DNA of 64,000 bases from assembly GCF_945952405.1 (NCBI RefSeq), contig NZ_CAMFIA010000005.1:186001-250000 (forward strand), in the 5' to 3' direction. This stretch comes from an uncultured Stenotrophomonas sp. GTDB taxonomy: Bacteria; Pseudomonadota; Gammaproteobacteria; Xanthomonadales; Xanthomonadaceae. The notes beneath the pieces are model-generated. The model was not told the origin of the DNA and made no database searches. It worked only from the letters and a program-made list of their open reading frames with translations. Shown piece after piece: positions 15,780 to 24,806 of this stretch. The first letter of the stretch is position 1. Each line of letters opens with the position of its first letter. A program made the position numbers and the translations under genes.

Positions 15780-15917
15780 ATGAAGCGCGTAGTTGCCCTG
15801 ATGCTGTTGTCGATGTTCTCGGTGGCCCTGCTGGCCGGTTGCAACACCATTGCCGGTGCCGGCAAGGACGTGCAGAAGGCGGGCGAGAAGGTCGAGGATA
15901 CCGCCAAGGGTCGTTGA
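15780..15917 (+). CDS. Entericidin-like small lipoprotein
   Basis: 45 residues: MKRVVALMLLSMFSVALLAG followed by CNTIAGAGKDVQKAGEKVED. The lipobox LLAGC predicts cleavage before Cys21 and outer-membrane lipidation. The mature part NTIAGAGKDVxxAGxxVxxxA is the entericidin A/B signature. Entericidin B-type proteins are small stress-induced, potentially membrane-damaging lipoproteins. The ribosome binding site is AAGGAG. A terminator follows. Confidence 0.9.
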   Translation: MKRVVALMLLSMFSVALLAGCNTIAGAGKDVQKAGEKVEDTAKGR

Positions 15918-15940
15918 GCCCTGCACGGTACGGAAAGCGG

Positions 15941-15968
15941 AAAGGCCGGGGATATCCCCGGCCTTTTT
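15941..15968 (+). terminator. Intrinsic terminator of the entericidin gene
   Basis: A perfect 26-base palindrome (AAAGGCCGGGGA and its complement, 15941-15966) is followed by further T residues, giving a strong hairpin with a U-tract. Confidence 0.85.
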
Positions 15969-16120
15969 CGTCGGCGCTGTGCGCCGTGCGGCTGTCGAAG
16001 CGGAGTGAACCATTCAAGCAGGTGAGCAGCGTTTTCATGGCCGGTTGACCGGCATTCAACAGCGGCTGCGCGAAGCTGGAGCCACGGTAAGAACGCCGTT
16101 GCAACCAAGGACTCCCAGCA

Positions 16121-16342
16121 ATGAACAAAGACATCATTTCCGGCAAGTGGTCGCAGCTGAAGGGCAAGGCCCAGGCCAAGTGGGGCGATCTGACCAACGA
16201 CGATTTCGATGTGGCCGAAGGCAATGCCCAGTACCTGGCGGGCCGCCTGCAGGAACGTTATGGCTGGGCCAAGGACCGCGCCGAGAAGGAAGTCCGCGAT
16301 TTCGAGGACAGCGTGCGCAAGGACTACCCGGACTACAAGTAA
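16121..16342 (+). CDS. CsbD-family stress protein
   Basis: 73 residues: [20 protein letters not shown], then [20 protein letters not shown] and a C-terminal [20 protein letters not shown]. This is the complete CsbD (YjbJ) pattern, a small soluble helical protein linked to general stress responses. Its neighbour upstream is another small stress-type gene (entericidin-like), but each has its own terminator, so they are separate units. Confidence 0.93.
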   Translation: MNKDIISGKWSQLKGKAQAKWGDLTNDDFDVAEGNAQYLAGRLQERYGWAKDRAEKEVRDFEDSVRKDYPDYK

Positions 16343-16361
16343 GCCACTGGGTTTGCCCCTG

Positions 16362-16402
16362 CAGCACGACGCCCGCACCGTGAGGTTGCGGGCGTCGTGC
16401 TG
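16362..16402. terminator. Long hairpin between CsbD and the convergent gene
   Basis: CAGCACGACGCCCGCA (16362-16377) pairs perfectly over sixteen bases with 16387-16402, leaving a nine-base loop. It lies between converging genes and probably acts on both strands, although T-runs are weak. Confidence 0.65.
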
Positions 16403-16411
16403 TGCGGAGGG

Positions 16412-17203
16412 TCAGCGCGCCGGCGGATCCGGCACGTAGCGGTTGGGGAACGCCTGCGGTTCGCGTGGCAGGCGCGAGGGCGAATCCAGCAGGATGCCGC
16501 GCGCGCGCAGGTTGCGGGCGCTGTCGTAGCGCAGCTGCAGCACCTGGGTGGGGCTGCGGCTGGCCCGTTCGAAGTCGGTATCGCGGACCGAAGACTGTTC
16601 GCGAGCGCCGTGGCCGGTGCCCAGCGCGGGCGCCTGTGCCTTGCCGGCGTAGCCCTCGATGCGGCTGGCGCTTGCATCGGCGGCGGCTTCAGCCGCCGGT
16701 GCCGGTGCCGGCAGGCCGCGGCGCAGGATCGGCTGCGGGTACCAGCGACGCGCTTCCTCGAACACCGCAACGCCGACCACGCCGATGTTGTCCGCACGGC
16801 CGGTGCGACTGGCATAGCTGCTGCCGGGGCTGCTGAACACGAATTGCGCCACTTCGTCCTGGCTCTTGCGCCAGCCGGTGATGTCGGCGCGCTGGCCGGG
16901 GTTGAGCACGTAGCCGGTCTGCGCGGGATCGGCATCTTCGCCGGAAATGGCGTTGATGCCATCCACCGACAGCACCACCAGCACCCGGCGCGGGCTGTCG
17001 TTGTACAGGCGCACGGCGTAGCGATGGCCGCGTTCGCCGGCCACCCAGCGCTGGCCCTCGGCGGGGTAGCTGCGCAGTTCGGTGCCGCGGTCGCGGTCGA
17101 CCAGGGTCATCCGCACGGGGCCCGCCTCATAGGCTGGCGGCGGCGGGGCCGGGCGGAAGCCGGCCAGGGGCAGGATCAGCAGCAGGGGCAGCAGGCGTTT
17201 CAT
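16412..17203 (-). CDS. Secreted hypothetical protein
   Basis: 263 residues starting MKRLLPLLLILPLAGFRPAP, a signal peptide. The mature part has MTLVDRDRGTELRSYPAEGQ, HRYAVRLYNDSPRRVLVVLS, VDGINAISGEDADPAQTGYV and VFSSPGSSYASRTGRADNIG. This is probably an exported beta-rich protein. I recognise the pattern as a conserved proteobacterial hypothetical but cannot give a function. The frame stays open for 364 more codons upstream across antisense trpS, but only this start gives a signal peptide. Confidence 0.8.
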   Translation of the reverse strand: MKRLLPLLLILPLAGFRPAPPPPAYEAGPVRMTLVDRDRGTELRSYPAEGQRWVAGERGHRYAVRLYNDSPRRVLVVLSVDGINAISGEDADPAQTGYVLNPGQRADITGWRKSQDEVAQFVFSSPGSSYASRTGRADNIGVVGVAVFEEARRWYPQPILRRGLPAPAPAAEAAADASASRIEGYAGKAQAPALGTGHGAREQSSVRDTDFERASRSPTQVLQLRYDSARNLRARGILLDSPSRLPREPQAFPNRYVPDPPAR

Positions 17204-17311
17204 CGGGCGTCTCCAGCGGGGTTGCGTGAATGAACGCGTCGTGGGCCCTGACGGGGTTGGCCGCTGGCACGGTAAACTGGCCCCGTTCATCGAAGGTTTC
17301 CCCACGCAGTC

Positions 17312-18604
17312 ATGACGACCCGAGTCCTTACCGGCATCACCCCTTCCGGCACGCCCCATCTGGGCAACTACGTTGGCGCCATCCGTCCGGCGATCGCGGC
17401 CAGCCGCGCACCGGGGATCGAGAGCTTCTTCTTCCTGGCCGACCTGCACAGCCTGATCAAGTCCCAGGACCCGCAGCGCACCCAGCGCGCGACCCTGGAG
17501 ATCGCGGCCAGCTGGCTGGCCTGCGGCCTGGACCCGGAACATGTGTGGTTCTACCGGCAGAGCGACATCCGCGAGACCACCGAGCTGATGTGGTTCCTGA
17601 CCGCCATTGCCAGCAAGGGCATCCTCAACCGCGCCCACGCCTACAAGGCGGCGGTGGACAAGAACCGCGAGGAAGGCGTGGACGAGGATGCGGGCGTCAG
17701 CGCCGGCCTGTTCATGTACCCGGTGCTGATGGCGGCCGACATCCTGATCTTCAAGGCCAACCAGGTGCCGGTGGGCCGCGACCAGATCCAGCACATCGAG
17801 ATGGCGCGCGACTTCGCCCAGCGCTTCAACCACGTCTATGGCAAGGAGTACTTCCCGCTGCCGGACGTGGTGATCGACGAGCAGGTGGCGACGCTGGCCG
17901 GCCTCGATGGCCGCAAGATGAGCAAGAGCTACCACAACACCATTCCGCTGTTCGTGCCGCGCGATGAGCTGAAGAAGCTGGTGTTCTCGATCCTGACCGA
18001 TTCGCGCGCACCGGGCGAACCGAAGGACACCGAGGGTTCGGCGCTGTTCCAGATGTACCAGGCGTTCGCCAGCCCGGAACAGACCGCTGAATTCGCCAAG
18101 GCGTTCGCCGCCGGCATCAGCTGGGGCGATGCCAAGCAGCAGTTGTTCGAACGCATCGACAGCGAACTGGCACCGCTGCGCGAGCGCTACAACGCGCTGA
18201 TGGCCGAGCCGGAGAAGATCGAAGCGCTGCTCAAGCGCCGCGGCCAGCAGCTGCGCGAGCAGCTGGCGGCGCCGCTGCTGGAAGAGCTGCGCCATGCGGT
18301 GGGCCTGCGCGACCTGTCCAGCGCCGGCGACATCGCCAGCGAAGATGCCGGTCTGGCACGCGTGGCGCCGCCGCAGTTCAAGCAGTACCGCGAGAAGGAT
18401 GGCCGCTTCTACTTCAAGCTGACCGCCGGCGACGGCACCCTGCTGATCCAGAGCGCAGGCTTCGATTCGCCGCGCGATGCCGGCCAGCTGATCGCGGTGA
18501 TCAAGCAGGCCGAGCAGGGCGACGCGCTGCAGAGCGAGTTGTTCAAGCTGGAAGCCGGGGTGGACGCGGTGCTGGCGGCGCTGGCGGTACTGCGCGAAGC
18601 ATGA
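17312..18604 (+). CDS. trpS: Tryptophanyl-tRNA synthetase
   Basis: 430 residues. Class I signatures are present: the HIGH equivalent HLGN within TPSGTPHLGNYVGA near residue 15 and KMSKS near residue 200. It charges tRNA-Trp. Bacterial TrpRS is usually about 330 residues; this one has a C-terminal extension of roughly 90 residues (from about VAPPQFKQYREKDGRFYFKL), a form I associate with Xanthomonads. A SMAG palindrome starts directly after the stop. Confidence 0.95.
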   Translation: MTTRVLTGITPSGTPHLGNYVGAIRPAIAASRAPGIESFFFLADLHSLIKSQDPQRTQRATLEIAASWLACGLDPEHVWFYRQSDIRETTELMWFLTAIASKGILNRAHAYKAAVDKNREEGVDEDAGVSAGLFMYPVLMAADILIFKANQVPVGRDQIQHIEMARDFAQRFNHVYGKEYFPLPDVVIDEQVATLAGLDGRKMSKSYHNTIPLFVPRDELKKLVFSILTDSRAPGEPKDTEGSALFQMYQAFASPEQTAEFAKAFAAGISWGDAKQQLFERIDSELAPLRERYNALMAEPEKIEALLKRRGQQLREQLAAPLLEELRHAVGLRDLSSAGDIASEDAGLARVAPPQFKQYREKDGRFYFKLTAGDGTLLIQSAGFDSPRDAGQLIAVIKQAEQGDALQSELFKLEAGVDAVLAALAVLREA

Positions 18605-18606
18605 GG

Positions 18607-18679
18607 GTAGTGCCGGCCGCTGGCCGGCAACTGCACGCTACCCCTGTCCTTGGGAATGCCGGCCAGCGGCCGGAACTAC
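18607..18679. repeat. SMAG-type REP pair in inverted orientation
   Basis: GTAGTGCCGGCCGCTGGCC begins at 18607 and its inverted counterpart (CCGGCCAGCGGCCGG with a terminal CTAC) ends at 18679. Each is a palindrome with a GTAG tetranucleotide at the outer end. This is the hallmark of the Stenotrophomonas GTAG REP family. The pair lies right after the trpS stop. Confidence 0.85.
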
Positions 18680-18729
18680 CCGCGCGCGTCACCCATGGCA
18701 TGATGTCCGCGCGCCGCCGGCGTGATGAC

Positions 18730-19044
18730 ATGGAGTCTGCGATGGCCTGGTTGTCGCTGCTGCTGTTCCTGCCCTGGTTCCTGCTGCTGGGCAGCCTGTA
18801 CTGGCTGTTCCCACGCCAGCCGCGCAACGCGCGGCGGCACCTGTTCGATGGCATCACCCTGGTGCTGGCCTTCGCCCTGAGCATCCTGTCGATGTTGTGG
18901 GGCTATCGCATCGGCGTGGTGCAGCCCGGCGCCGGCCCGATCTGGCCGCAGGTGCTGGCGGTGCTGTATGCCTATGGCGCATTCCTGGCGGTGCTGGTGC
19001 TGGCCCTGCTGCTGCGGCCGCGGTTCGCATTGCGCCGCGGCTGA
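18730..19044 (+). CDS. Small membrane protein
   Basis: 104 residues from MESAMAWLSLLLFLPWFLLL, or 100 from the ATG four codons later. Three hydrophobic segments lie at about residues 6-25, 38-57 and 70-93. The loop FPRQPRNARRHLFD is basic and should be cytoplasmic. The family is not recognised. It lies between two SMAG elements. Confidence 0.65.
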   Translation: MESAMAWLSLLLFLPWFLLLGSLYWLFPRQPRNARRHLFDGITLVLAFALSILSMLWGYRIGVVQPGAGPIWPQVLAVLYAYGAFLAVLVLALLLRPRFALRRG

Positions 19045-19049
19045 TCGGT

Positions 19050-19074
19050 AATGCCGGCCAGCGGCCGGCACTAC
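19050..19074. repeat. Single SMAG-type REP
   Basis: ATGCCGGCCAGCGGCCGGCA is followed by CTAC, the complement of GTAG. It is a solitary palindrome between two genes. Confidence 0.8.
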
Positions 19075-19166
19075 AGAATGCCGTACCCGACCAAAGCCGC
19101 ATCGAACCGGGCCTGCCTGCGCGCCTACCATGGTCGTCTGTTCCCGATCCCGCCAGGTGCGTGCCG

Positions 19167-20099
19167 ATGACCGCCGACCCCAGCATCCACACCATCGATA
19201 CCGGCTTCCAGCGGCCCGCGTTCGATGCGGCTTACCTGATCGTTGAGAACGGCCGCGCCGCGTTCGTCGACTGCGGCACCGGACTGTCGGTGCCGGCGAT
19301 GCTGCAGGCGCTGGCCGATGCCGGCCTGGGCGTGGAGGCGGTGGACTGGCTGCTGCTGACCCATGTGCACCTGGACCATGCCGGCGGTGCAGGCCTGCTG
19401 ATGCAGCAGCTGCCGAACGCCAGGGCCGTGCTGCATCCGCGCGGTGCGCCGCACATGATCGACCCGACCCGATTGATTGCCGGTGCCACCGCTGTGTACG
19501 GCGCCGACGAGATCGCGCGCAGCTACGGCCGCATCGAGGCGATCCCGGAACACCGCGTGGTGGTGGCTGAAGATGGCCATCGCATTGATCTGGCCGGCCG
19601 CGAACTGTTGCTGCTGCACACGCCCGGTCACGCTCTGCACCACTACTGCGTATGGGATGCCCGCAGCCGCAGCTGGTTCACCGGAGATACCTTCGGCATC
19701 TCCTATCGCGAGCTGGACAGCGCACAGGGGCCCTTCATCTTCCCCACGTCGTCGCCGGTGCAGTTCGATCCGGAGGCGATGAAGGCGTCGATCCGGCGCC
19801 TGCTGGGCCATGCACCGCAGGCGATGTACCTGACCCACTACGGCCGGGTGGAACAGGTGCAGAAGCTGGCCGACGACCTGTTCGAGCAGATCGATGCGAT
19901 GGCAACCATCGGCCGCCAGTGCGATGGCCGGCCGGACCGCCACCGCTGCCTGCTGGCCGCGCTGCAGGCACTGTACCTGGAACGCGCGCAGCAGCATGGC
20001 TGCCTGCTGGACCAGGCGGCGGTGACTGCGGTGCTGGCGATGGACATCGAGCTCAACGCGCAGGGACTGGCCTGCTGGCTCGACCGCGCATCGCGCTGA
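19167..20099 (+). CDS. Metallo-beta-lactamase-fold hydrolase
   Basis: 310 residues. The binuclear zinc motif is complete: THVHLDHAGG (HxHxDH), then LLHTPGHALHH, FTGDTFG and a late MYLTHYGRV. No signal peptide is present, so it is cytoplasmic. The C-terminal domain (from about residue 225) is helical, with RCLLAALQALYLERAQQHG. The pattern resembles Xanthomonad MBL-fold hydrolases of the glyoxalase II-like group; the substrate is unknown. Confidence 0.88.
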   Translation: MTADPSIHTIDTGFQRPAFDAAYLIVENGRAAFVDCGTGLSVPAMLQALADAGLGVEAVDWLLLTHVHLDHAGGAGLLMQQLPNARAVLHPRGAPHMIDPTRLIAGATAVYGADEIARSYGRIEAIPEHRVVVAEDGHRIDLAGRELLLLHTPGHALHHYCVWDARSRSWFTGDTFGISYRELDSAQGPFIFPTSSPVQFDPEAMKASIRRLLGHAPQAMYLTHYGRVEQVQKLADDLFEQIDAMATIGRQCDGRPDRHRCLLAALQALYLERAQQHGCLLDQAAVTAVLAMDIELNAQGLACWLDRASR

Positions 20100-20139
20100 C
20101 CTGCACGCGCCCTGGCGGCAGGAATCCGTTGTGCCATGG

Positions 20140-20163
20140 GTAGATCCACGCCCTGCGTGGATG
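20140..20163. repeat. SMAG-type REP, ATCCACGC subtype
   Basis: GTAGATCCACGCCCTGCGTG followed by GAT. The palindrome ATCCACGC...GCGTGGAT has GTAG at its 5' end. It is the same subtype as the tandem cluster near 30.1 kb. Confidence 0.8.
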
Positions 20164-20247
20164 ACATGGCCCAGGCTGCGCCGCGATGCCACCGGCACGT
20201 TACACTCTGGTGACTTCCAAGCTAGCCGTGGTATTGCCGTGAATCCG

Positions 20248-21900
20248 ATGCGCGTGTTGCTGCTGTCGTCCTGCCTGTTCGTCGGTGGCCTGGCCCAGGC
20301 GGCCAACGACCTGCCCGGCGGCGGCATCGATCCGCAGGCACTGTCGCGCCATGTGCGCGTGCTGGCATCGGATGAATTCGAGGGTCGCGCGCCGGCCACC
20401 GAGGGTGAGGAACGCACGGTGCAGTACCTGATCGAGCAGTTCCGCAGCTACGGCCTGCAGCCGGGCGGCGTGGACGGCAGCTGGGTGCAGCCGGTGCCGC
20501 TGGTGCGCGCGCAGCTGGACGGCCCGGCCAAGGCCAGCCTGTCGTTGAAGAAGGGCAGCCGCGCGCTGGCCAACGGTGTCGACGTGACCCTGCAGAGCCT
20601 GCAGCCGCGCAAGCGCGTGCAGATCCGCAACGCGCCGCTGGTGTTCGTCGGCTACGGCATCGACGCGCCGGAACGCCAATGGAACGACTACAAGGATGTG
20701 GATCTGCACGGCAAGATCGCCGTAGTGCTGATCAACGATGCCGACTTCGAAGCCGATGCCCCGGGTGCGTTCGACGGCAAGGCAGTGACCTACTACGGCC
20801 GCTGGACCTACAAGTTCGAGGAAGCCGCACGGCGCGGCGCCGAAGGCGTGCTGATCGTGCACGAGACCGCACCGGCAGCCTACGGCTGGGCCACGGTGAA
20901 GAGCTCGGGCACCTCGCCGCTGTTCGATATCGAACGCAGCCAGGCCGAAGCCATGGCCCAGCACACGCCGCTGCGTGGCTGGATGCAGCGCGAGCTGGCC
21001 GAGGCGATCTTCGCCGATGCTGGCCTCGACTTCGAGGCTGAAAAGCGCAAGGCGATGCGTGCCGATTTCCGCCCGGTGGCGCTGGACAACGCAACGCTGA
21101 GCGTGGATTTCGCACTCAAGCGTGAGCAGGTGGTGACCCGCAATGTGGTGGCCAAGCTGCCCGGTGGCGAGCATGGCGACGAGGCGGTGATCTTCTCCGC
21201 GCACTGGGATGCGTTCGGTATCGGCCAGCCCGACGCCAAGGGTGACCGCATCCGCCGCGGCGCGATCGACAACGCCACCGGCGTGGCCACCGTGCTGGAA
21301 CTCGGCCGGGTGTTCGCCGCTGGCCCGCAGCCGCAGCGCACGCTGTACTTCGTGGCGCTGACCGCGGAAGAGAAGGGCCTGCTGGGAGCCAGCTACTACG
21401 CCGCGCATCCGCTGGCGCCGCTGGACAAGACCGCCGCGGTGCTGAACATCGAGATGTTCAGCCCGGATGGCCCGACCCGTGACATCGCTTCCTGGGGCAA
21501 GGGCCGGGTGTCGCTGGAAGGCGACCTGGAGCGCGTGGCCAAGGCCCGCGGCCGCAGCTACAGCCCCGACCCGAACCTGGAGGCCGGCTTCTTCTACCGT
21601 GCCGACCACTTCGCCTTCGCCCGCCTTGGCGTGCCGGCGATCACCATCGGCCCGGGCCTGGACAAGCTGGACGGTGGCGTGGAAGCCGGCCGCGCGCTGC
21701 GTGAGAAGTACTTCGCCGACTGCTACCACCAGGCCTGCGATGCCTGGACCCCGGGCTGGGACCCCAGCGGCCACGCCGCCGACACCCTGCTGGTCTACGA
21801 CCTGGGCGCAGAGCTGGCCAACAGCCGCCGCTGGCCGACGTGGGAAAAGGCATCCGAATTCCGCGGCGCGCGCGACAAGAGCGAAGCCGCGCGCCGTTGA
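20248..21900 (+). CDS. M28-family metallopeptidase, secreted
   Basis: 550 residues starting MRVLLLSSCLFVGGLAQAAN, a signal peptide ending in AQA. The C-terminal half carries the M28 zinc ligands: SAHWDAFGIG (His and nearby Asp), the acidic pair in LTAEEKGLLGASYYA, IEMFSPDGP and ADHFAFARLGVP. A PA-like insert lies between about residues 120 and 240. It probably acts as an aminopeptidase in the periplasm. A GTG three codons upstream (20239) is an alternative start. SMAG palindromes follow the stop. Confidence 0.9.
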   Translation: MRVLLLSSCLFVGGLAQAANDLPGGGIDPQALSRHVRVLASDEFEGRAPATEGEERTVQYLIEQFRSYGLQPGGVDGSWVQPVPLVRAQLDGPAKASLSLKKGSRALANGVDVTLQSLQPRKRVQIRNAPLVFVGYGIDAPERQWNDYKDVDLHGKIAVVLINDADFEADAPGAFDGKAVTYYGRWTYKFEEAARRGAEGVLIVHETAPAAYGWATVKSSGTSPLFDIERSQAEAMAQHTPLRGWMQRELAEAIFADAGLDFEAEKRKAMRADFRPVALDNATLSVDFALKREQVVTRNVVAKLPGGEHGDEAVIFSAHWDAFGIGQPDAKGDRIRRGAIDNATGVATVLELGRVFAAGPQPQRTLYFVALTAEEKGLLGASYYAAHPLAPLDKTAAVLNIEMFSPDGPTRDIASWGKGRVSLEGDLERVAKARGRSYSPDPNLEAGFFYRADHFAFARLGVPAITIGPGLDKLDGGVEAGRALREKYFADCYHQACDAWTPGWDPSGHAADTLLVYDLGAELANSRRWPTWEKASEFRGARDKSEAARR

Positions 21901-21904
21901 GGGG

Positions 21905-21977
21905 GGGCCGGCCGCTGGCCGGCAACGCCGCACGCTTTCCGAAGGTTGATGAGGTTGCCGGCCAGCGGCCGGCACTA
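21905..21977. repeat. SMAG-type REP pair; one copy supplies a stop codon
   Basis: Two inverted palindromes (GCCGGCCGCTGGCCGGCAAC from 21905 and TTGCCGGCCAGCGGCCGGCA with a terminal CTAC at 21974-21977). The left copy has lost its GTAG. The right copy's GTAG, read on the minus strand, contains the TAG stop codon of the membrane protein gene ending at 21975. Confidence 0.8.
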
Positions 21978-22274
21978 CCTGCGCCGGCGCAGCAGGATCC
22001 ATGCGCCCCAGCCGGCAGCCACCAGCGCGGCCAGATAGCACGCGACCATCGTGCGCAGGTCAACCGGTGAGCCTGCATTGATGCCACGATGCAGGCGCAG
22101 CTGCAGCGAACTGTGGCCGCTGCCCAGGTCGACCGCCAGCTGCAGGGCCAATGCAGCGCAGAACACCAGCAGGGCGACCCCGAAACCGATGCGCGGCCAC
22201 GATGCCTGCGCGTTGGGGCGGCGCAGCAGCCAGGCCAGTGCGGTGGCTGCCGCCAGCGTCGCCGCGATCCACAT
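21975..22274 (-). CDS. Small membrane protein, ends inside a REP
   Basis: 99 residues from MWIAATLAAATALAWLLRRP. Two or three hydrophobic segments lie at about residues 2-17, 32-48 and 76-94, and the protein ends ILLRRRR. The TAG stop belongs to a SMAG element. The frame remains open upstream into the transporter gene, so a longer product beginning at a GTG near 22315 is possible. No family recognised. Confidence 0.55.
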   Translation of the reverse strand: MWIAATLAAATALAWLLRRPNAQASWPRIGFGVALLVFCAALALQLAVDLGSGHSSLQLRLHRGINAGSPVDLRTMVACYLAALVAAGWGAWILLRRRR

Positions 22275-22341
22275 CAGTGGCGGGGCGGCAGGCGCAGCGG
22301 CCACCGGCAGTGCACCGGTGGCCGCGATCAGTACGGCACGC

Positions 22342-23676
22342 TTACTTGCGGGTGCCGTCGAGCCAGTTCGGGCCCTTGTTGGTGAGGAAGAACACATAGA
22401 CCACCAACGATACCGCGATCGTCGCGGTCACGTAGATGGCGAACCAGTCGACGTGACCGGTCTTCAGGGCGCCCTGGTACAGCAGCGGTGCGGTGCCGCC
22501 GAACAGCGAATTGGCCAGCGCGTAGCCCAGGCCCACGCCCAGTGCACGCACGTGGGTCGGGAACAGTTCGGCCTTCACCACCGCATTGATCGAGGTGTAG
22601 CCGGTGAGGATGACGAAGGCCAGTGCCAGGGTCAGGAAGGCCAGGGTCGCGTCATGCTGGTGCGGCAGCTGGGTGATCAGGTACCAGCTGTACAGCACGC
22701 CGCCCACGCCGAAGAACACCAGCAGGGTCTTGCGGCCGATGATGTCCGACAGCCAGCCACCGACCGGCTGCAGCACCATCAGGAAGGCCAGCACGCCCAG
22801 GTTGATCAGGGTGCCGGTCATCGGGTCGTTGCCAGCGAAGGCGCTCTGGATCATCTTCGGGCCGTTCACCGAATAGGTGTAGAAGGCCACGGTGCCACCG
22901 GCGGTGATCAGGAAGCACAGCAGCAGCGGCCGCCACTGGTGCACGAACAGCTCGTACATCGAGCCGGACTTCTGTGCCTTGCCTTCGCGCGCGGCTTCGA
23001 TCGACGACTCCGACAGCGACTCGTCCATGCCACGGCGCAGCCAGAACACCACGACCGCCGCGATGCCACCGATCCCGAAGGCAATGCGCCAGCCCCACTC
23101 GGAGATCTCCGGCTTGCCCCAGAAGGTCAGCATCAGCAACAGGGTCAGCTGGGCCAGCACATGGCCGCCGACCAGGGTGACGTAGTGGAACGAGGATAGG
23201 AAGCCGCGGCGGCCGGGAATGGCGGCCTCGGACATGTAGGTGGCGCTGGCACCGTACTCGCCGCCGGTGGCGAAGCCCTGCAGCAGGCGTGCGAACAGCA
23301 GGATCACCGCTGCCCAGATGCCGATGCTGGCGGCGGTGGGGGTGATCGCGATCAGGAATGAACACAGCGCCATCAGCGTGACCGAGACGGTCAGCGCCAG
23401 GCGGCGACCGTGGCGGTCAGCGAAGCGGCCGAAGAACCAGGCACCGATCGGGCGCATCAGGAAGGTCGCGGCGAAGATCGCCCAGACGTACATCGTCGAG
23501 TTCTTGTCATCGGGCGAGAAGAACTGCGATTCGAAGTACACGGCGAACACCGAGTACACGTAGACGTCATACCACTCCACCAGGTTGCCGGCGGAGCCTT
23601 TGAGGGTATTGGAGATCGACCGGCGCAGGGCCGCGCGGTCGTTGGCGGGAACAGCAGGTTGGGACGTGGTGCTCAT
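22342..23676 (-). CDS. kgtP: MFS transporter of the alpha-ketoglutarate permease (MHS) family
   Basis: 444 residues. The N-terminal GNLVEWYDVYVYSVFAVYFE and the loop GRFADRHGRR are the MHS signatures. GFATGGEYGASATYMSEAA and ELFPTHVRALGVGLGYALAN closely follow E. coli KgtP. Twelve membrane spans are expected. It is a proton symporter, probably for 2-oxoglutarate or another dicarboxylate; the substrate is inferred from resemblance. The ATG at 23676 was chosen over an earlier one because conserved homology begins close behind it. Confidence 0.85.
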   Translation of the reverse strand: MSTTSQPAVPANDRAALRRSISNTLKGSAGNLVEWYDVYVYSVFAVYFESQFFSPDDKNSTMYVWAIFAATFLMRPIGAWFFGRFADRHGRRLALTVSVTLMALCSFLIAITPTAASIGIWAAVILLFARLLQGFATGGEYGASATYMSEAAIPGRRGFLSSFHYVTLVGGHVLAQLTLLLMLTFWGKPEISEWGWRIAFGIGGIAAVVVFWLRRGMDESLSESSIEAAREGKAQKSGSMYELFVHQWRPLLLCFLITAGGTVAFYTYSVNGPKMIQSAFAGNDPMTGTLINLGVLAFLMVLQPVGGWLSDIIGRKTLLVFFGVGGVLYSWYLITQLPHQHDATLAFLTLALAFVILTGYTSINAVVKAELFPTHVRALGVGLGYALANSLFGGTAPLLYQGALKTGHVDWFAIYVTATIAVSLVVYVFFLTNKGPNWLDGTRK

Positions 23677-23900
23677 CTGGGTGGGAATCCTCGATGCGGC
23701 GCGTCCGTGCGCAGGGAAAACGGCGCCCGGCCATCGGGGCGGCGCGACCGGGCAGCCCTCTTGGTACTGCATCGGCCGTCAACACGGGGTAGCAGACCAG
23801 AGCAGGGTGCATGGATGGATGACAGCGTGCCACCGTACGGGGTCACGGACCATACTCAAAACGTCCTAGAATCCGCGTTCCCCCGGCTCCCTGGTGTGTC

Positions 23901-24806
23901 ATGTCGGCTTCCCCCCCTTCGTCTGCGGCTGCCCCCCGGGGTGGCCTCGTCGCGCTGGCATTGCTGCTGGTCTACGTGGTCTGGGGCTCGACCTACCTGG
24001 GCATTGCCAAGGCCCTGCACGGCGGTGCGCTGCCGCTGACGATGGTGTCCGGCAGCCGGTTCATCATTGCCGGCGGCGTGATGTTCGCGGCGCTGCGCCT
24101 GTTCTGGAAGATGCCGATGCCGACCCTGCGGCAGTGGCGCAACCTGGGGCTGATGGGCGTGACCATGCTGGTGCTGGGCAACGGCATGGTGGTGCTGGCC
24201 GAGCGTGAGGTGTCCTCGGGCCTGGCCGCCACCGCCGTGGCGTCGGTGCCGCTGTGGATGGCGCTGTTTTCGGCGCTGCGCGGCCAGCACGCCAGCCGTG
24301 GCGAGTGGCTGGGCATCGCCATCGGTTTCCTTGGCGTGGTCTGGCTCAACGCCGGCAGCAGCCTGACGGCCTCGCCAACGGGGCTGGTGCTGCTGCTGAT
24401 CGCACCGGTCGGCTGGGCCTTCGGTTCGGTGTGGGCCCGCGGGCTGGACCTGCCGGGCCCGTTCATGACCGCGGCCGGGCAGATGATCTGCGGCGGCGTG
24501 CTGCTGGTACTGATCGGCCTGGCGGTGGGCGAGCGCCCGACCACCTTGCCCGATACCGGCGGCCTGCTGGCGATGGCCTACCTGTGCGTGTTCGGGTCCA
24601 TCGTCGCCTTCACCGCCTACGTGTGGCTGCTGCAGAACGTGCGCCCGGCGCTGGCGGGCAGCTATGCGTACGTGAATCCGGTGATCGCGGTGCTGCTGGG
24701 CGCACTGCTCAACGGTGAACGTTTCGGCTGGCGCGACCTGCTGGCGATGGTGGTGATCCTGTTGGGTGTGGTGGTGTTGACGATGGCAAGGACGCGAAAG
24801 AAATGA
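23901..24806 (+). CDS. yedA: EamA/DMT-family transporter, YedA-like
   Basis: 301 residues with ten predicted hydrophobic segments. The first, ALLLVYVVWGSTYLGIAKAL, and the segment LVLGNGMVVLAEREVSSGLA are typical of YedA/RhaT-type EamA exporters. The second EamA repeat starts at about residue 155. It probably exports small metabolites. Its stop overlaps the start of rarD (ATGA), so the two transporters are coupled. Confidence 0.88.
   Translation: MSASPPSSAAAPRGGLVALALLLVYVVWGSTYLGIAKALHGGALPLTMVSGSRFIIAGGVMFAALRLFWKMPMPTLRQWRNLGLMGVTMLVLGNGMVVLAEREVSSGLAATAVASVPLWMALFSALRGQHASRGEWLGIAIGFLGVVWLNAGSSLTASPTGLVLLLIAPVGWAFGSVWARGLDLPGPFMTAAGQMICGGVLLVLIGLAVGERPTTLPDTGGLLAMAYLCVFGSIVAFTAYVWLLQNVRPALAGSYAYVNPVIAVLLGALLNGERFGWRDLLAMVVILLGVVVLTMARTRKK

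Noticed and set aside
16412..18295. A 627-codon minus-strand frame that would fuse the secreted hypothetical protein to a long N-terminal part.
   Set aside because: The first 364 codons are antisense to trpS. Only the ATG at 17203 gives a signal peptide.
20200..22041. Long open frames opposite the M28 peptidase, and similar ones opposite the ABC/kinase genes (35633-38077) and the aminopeptidase region (40755-43073).
   Set aside because: Low-complexity shadow translations caused by GC-rich third codon positions; the opposite strands hold recognisable enzymes.
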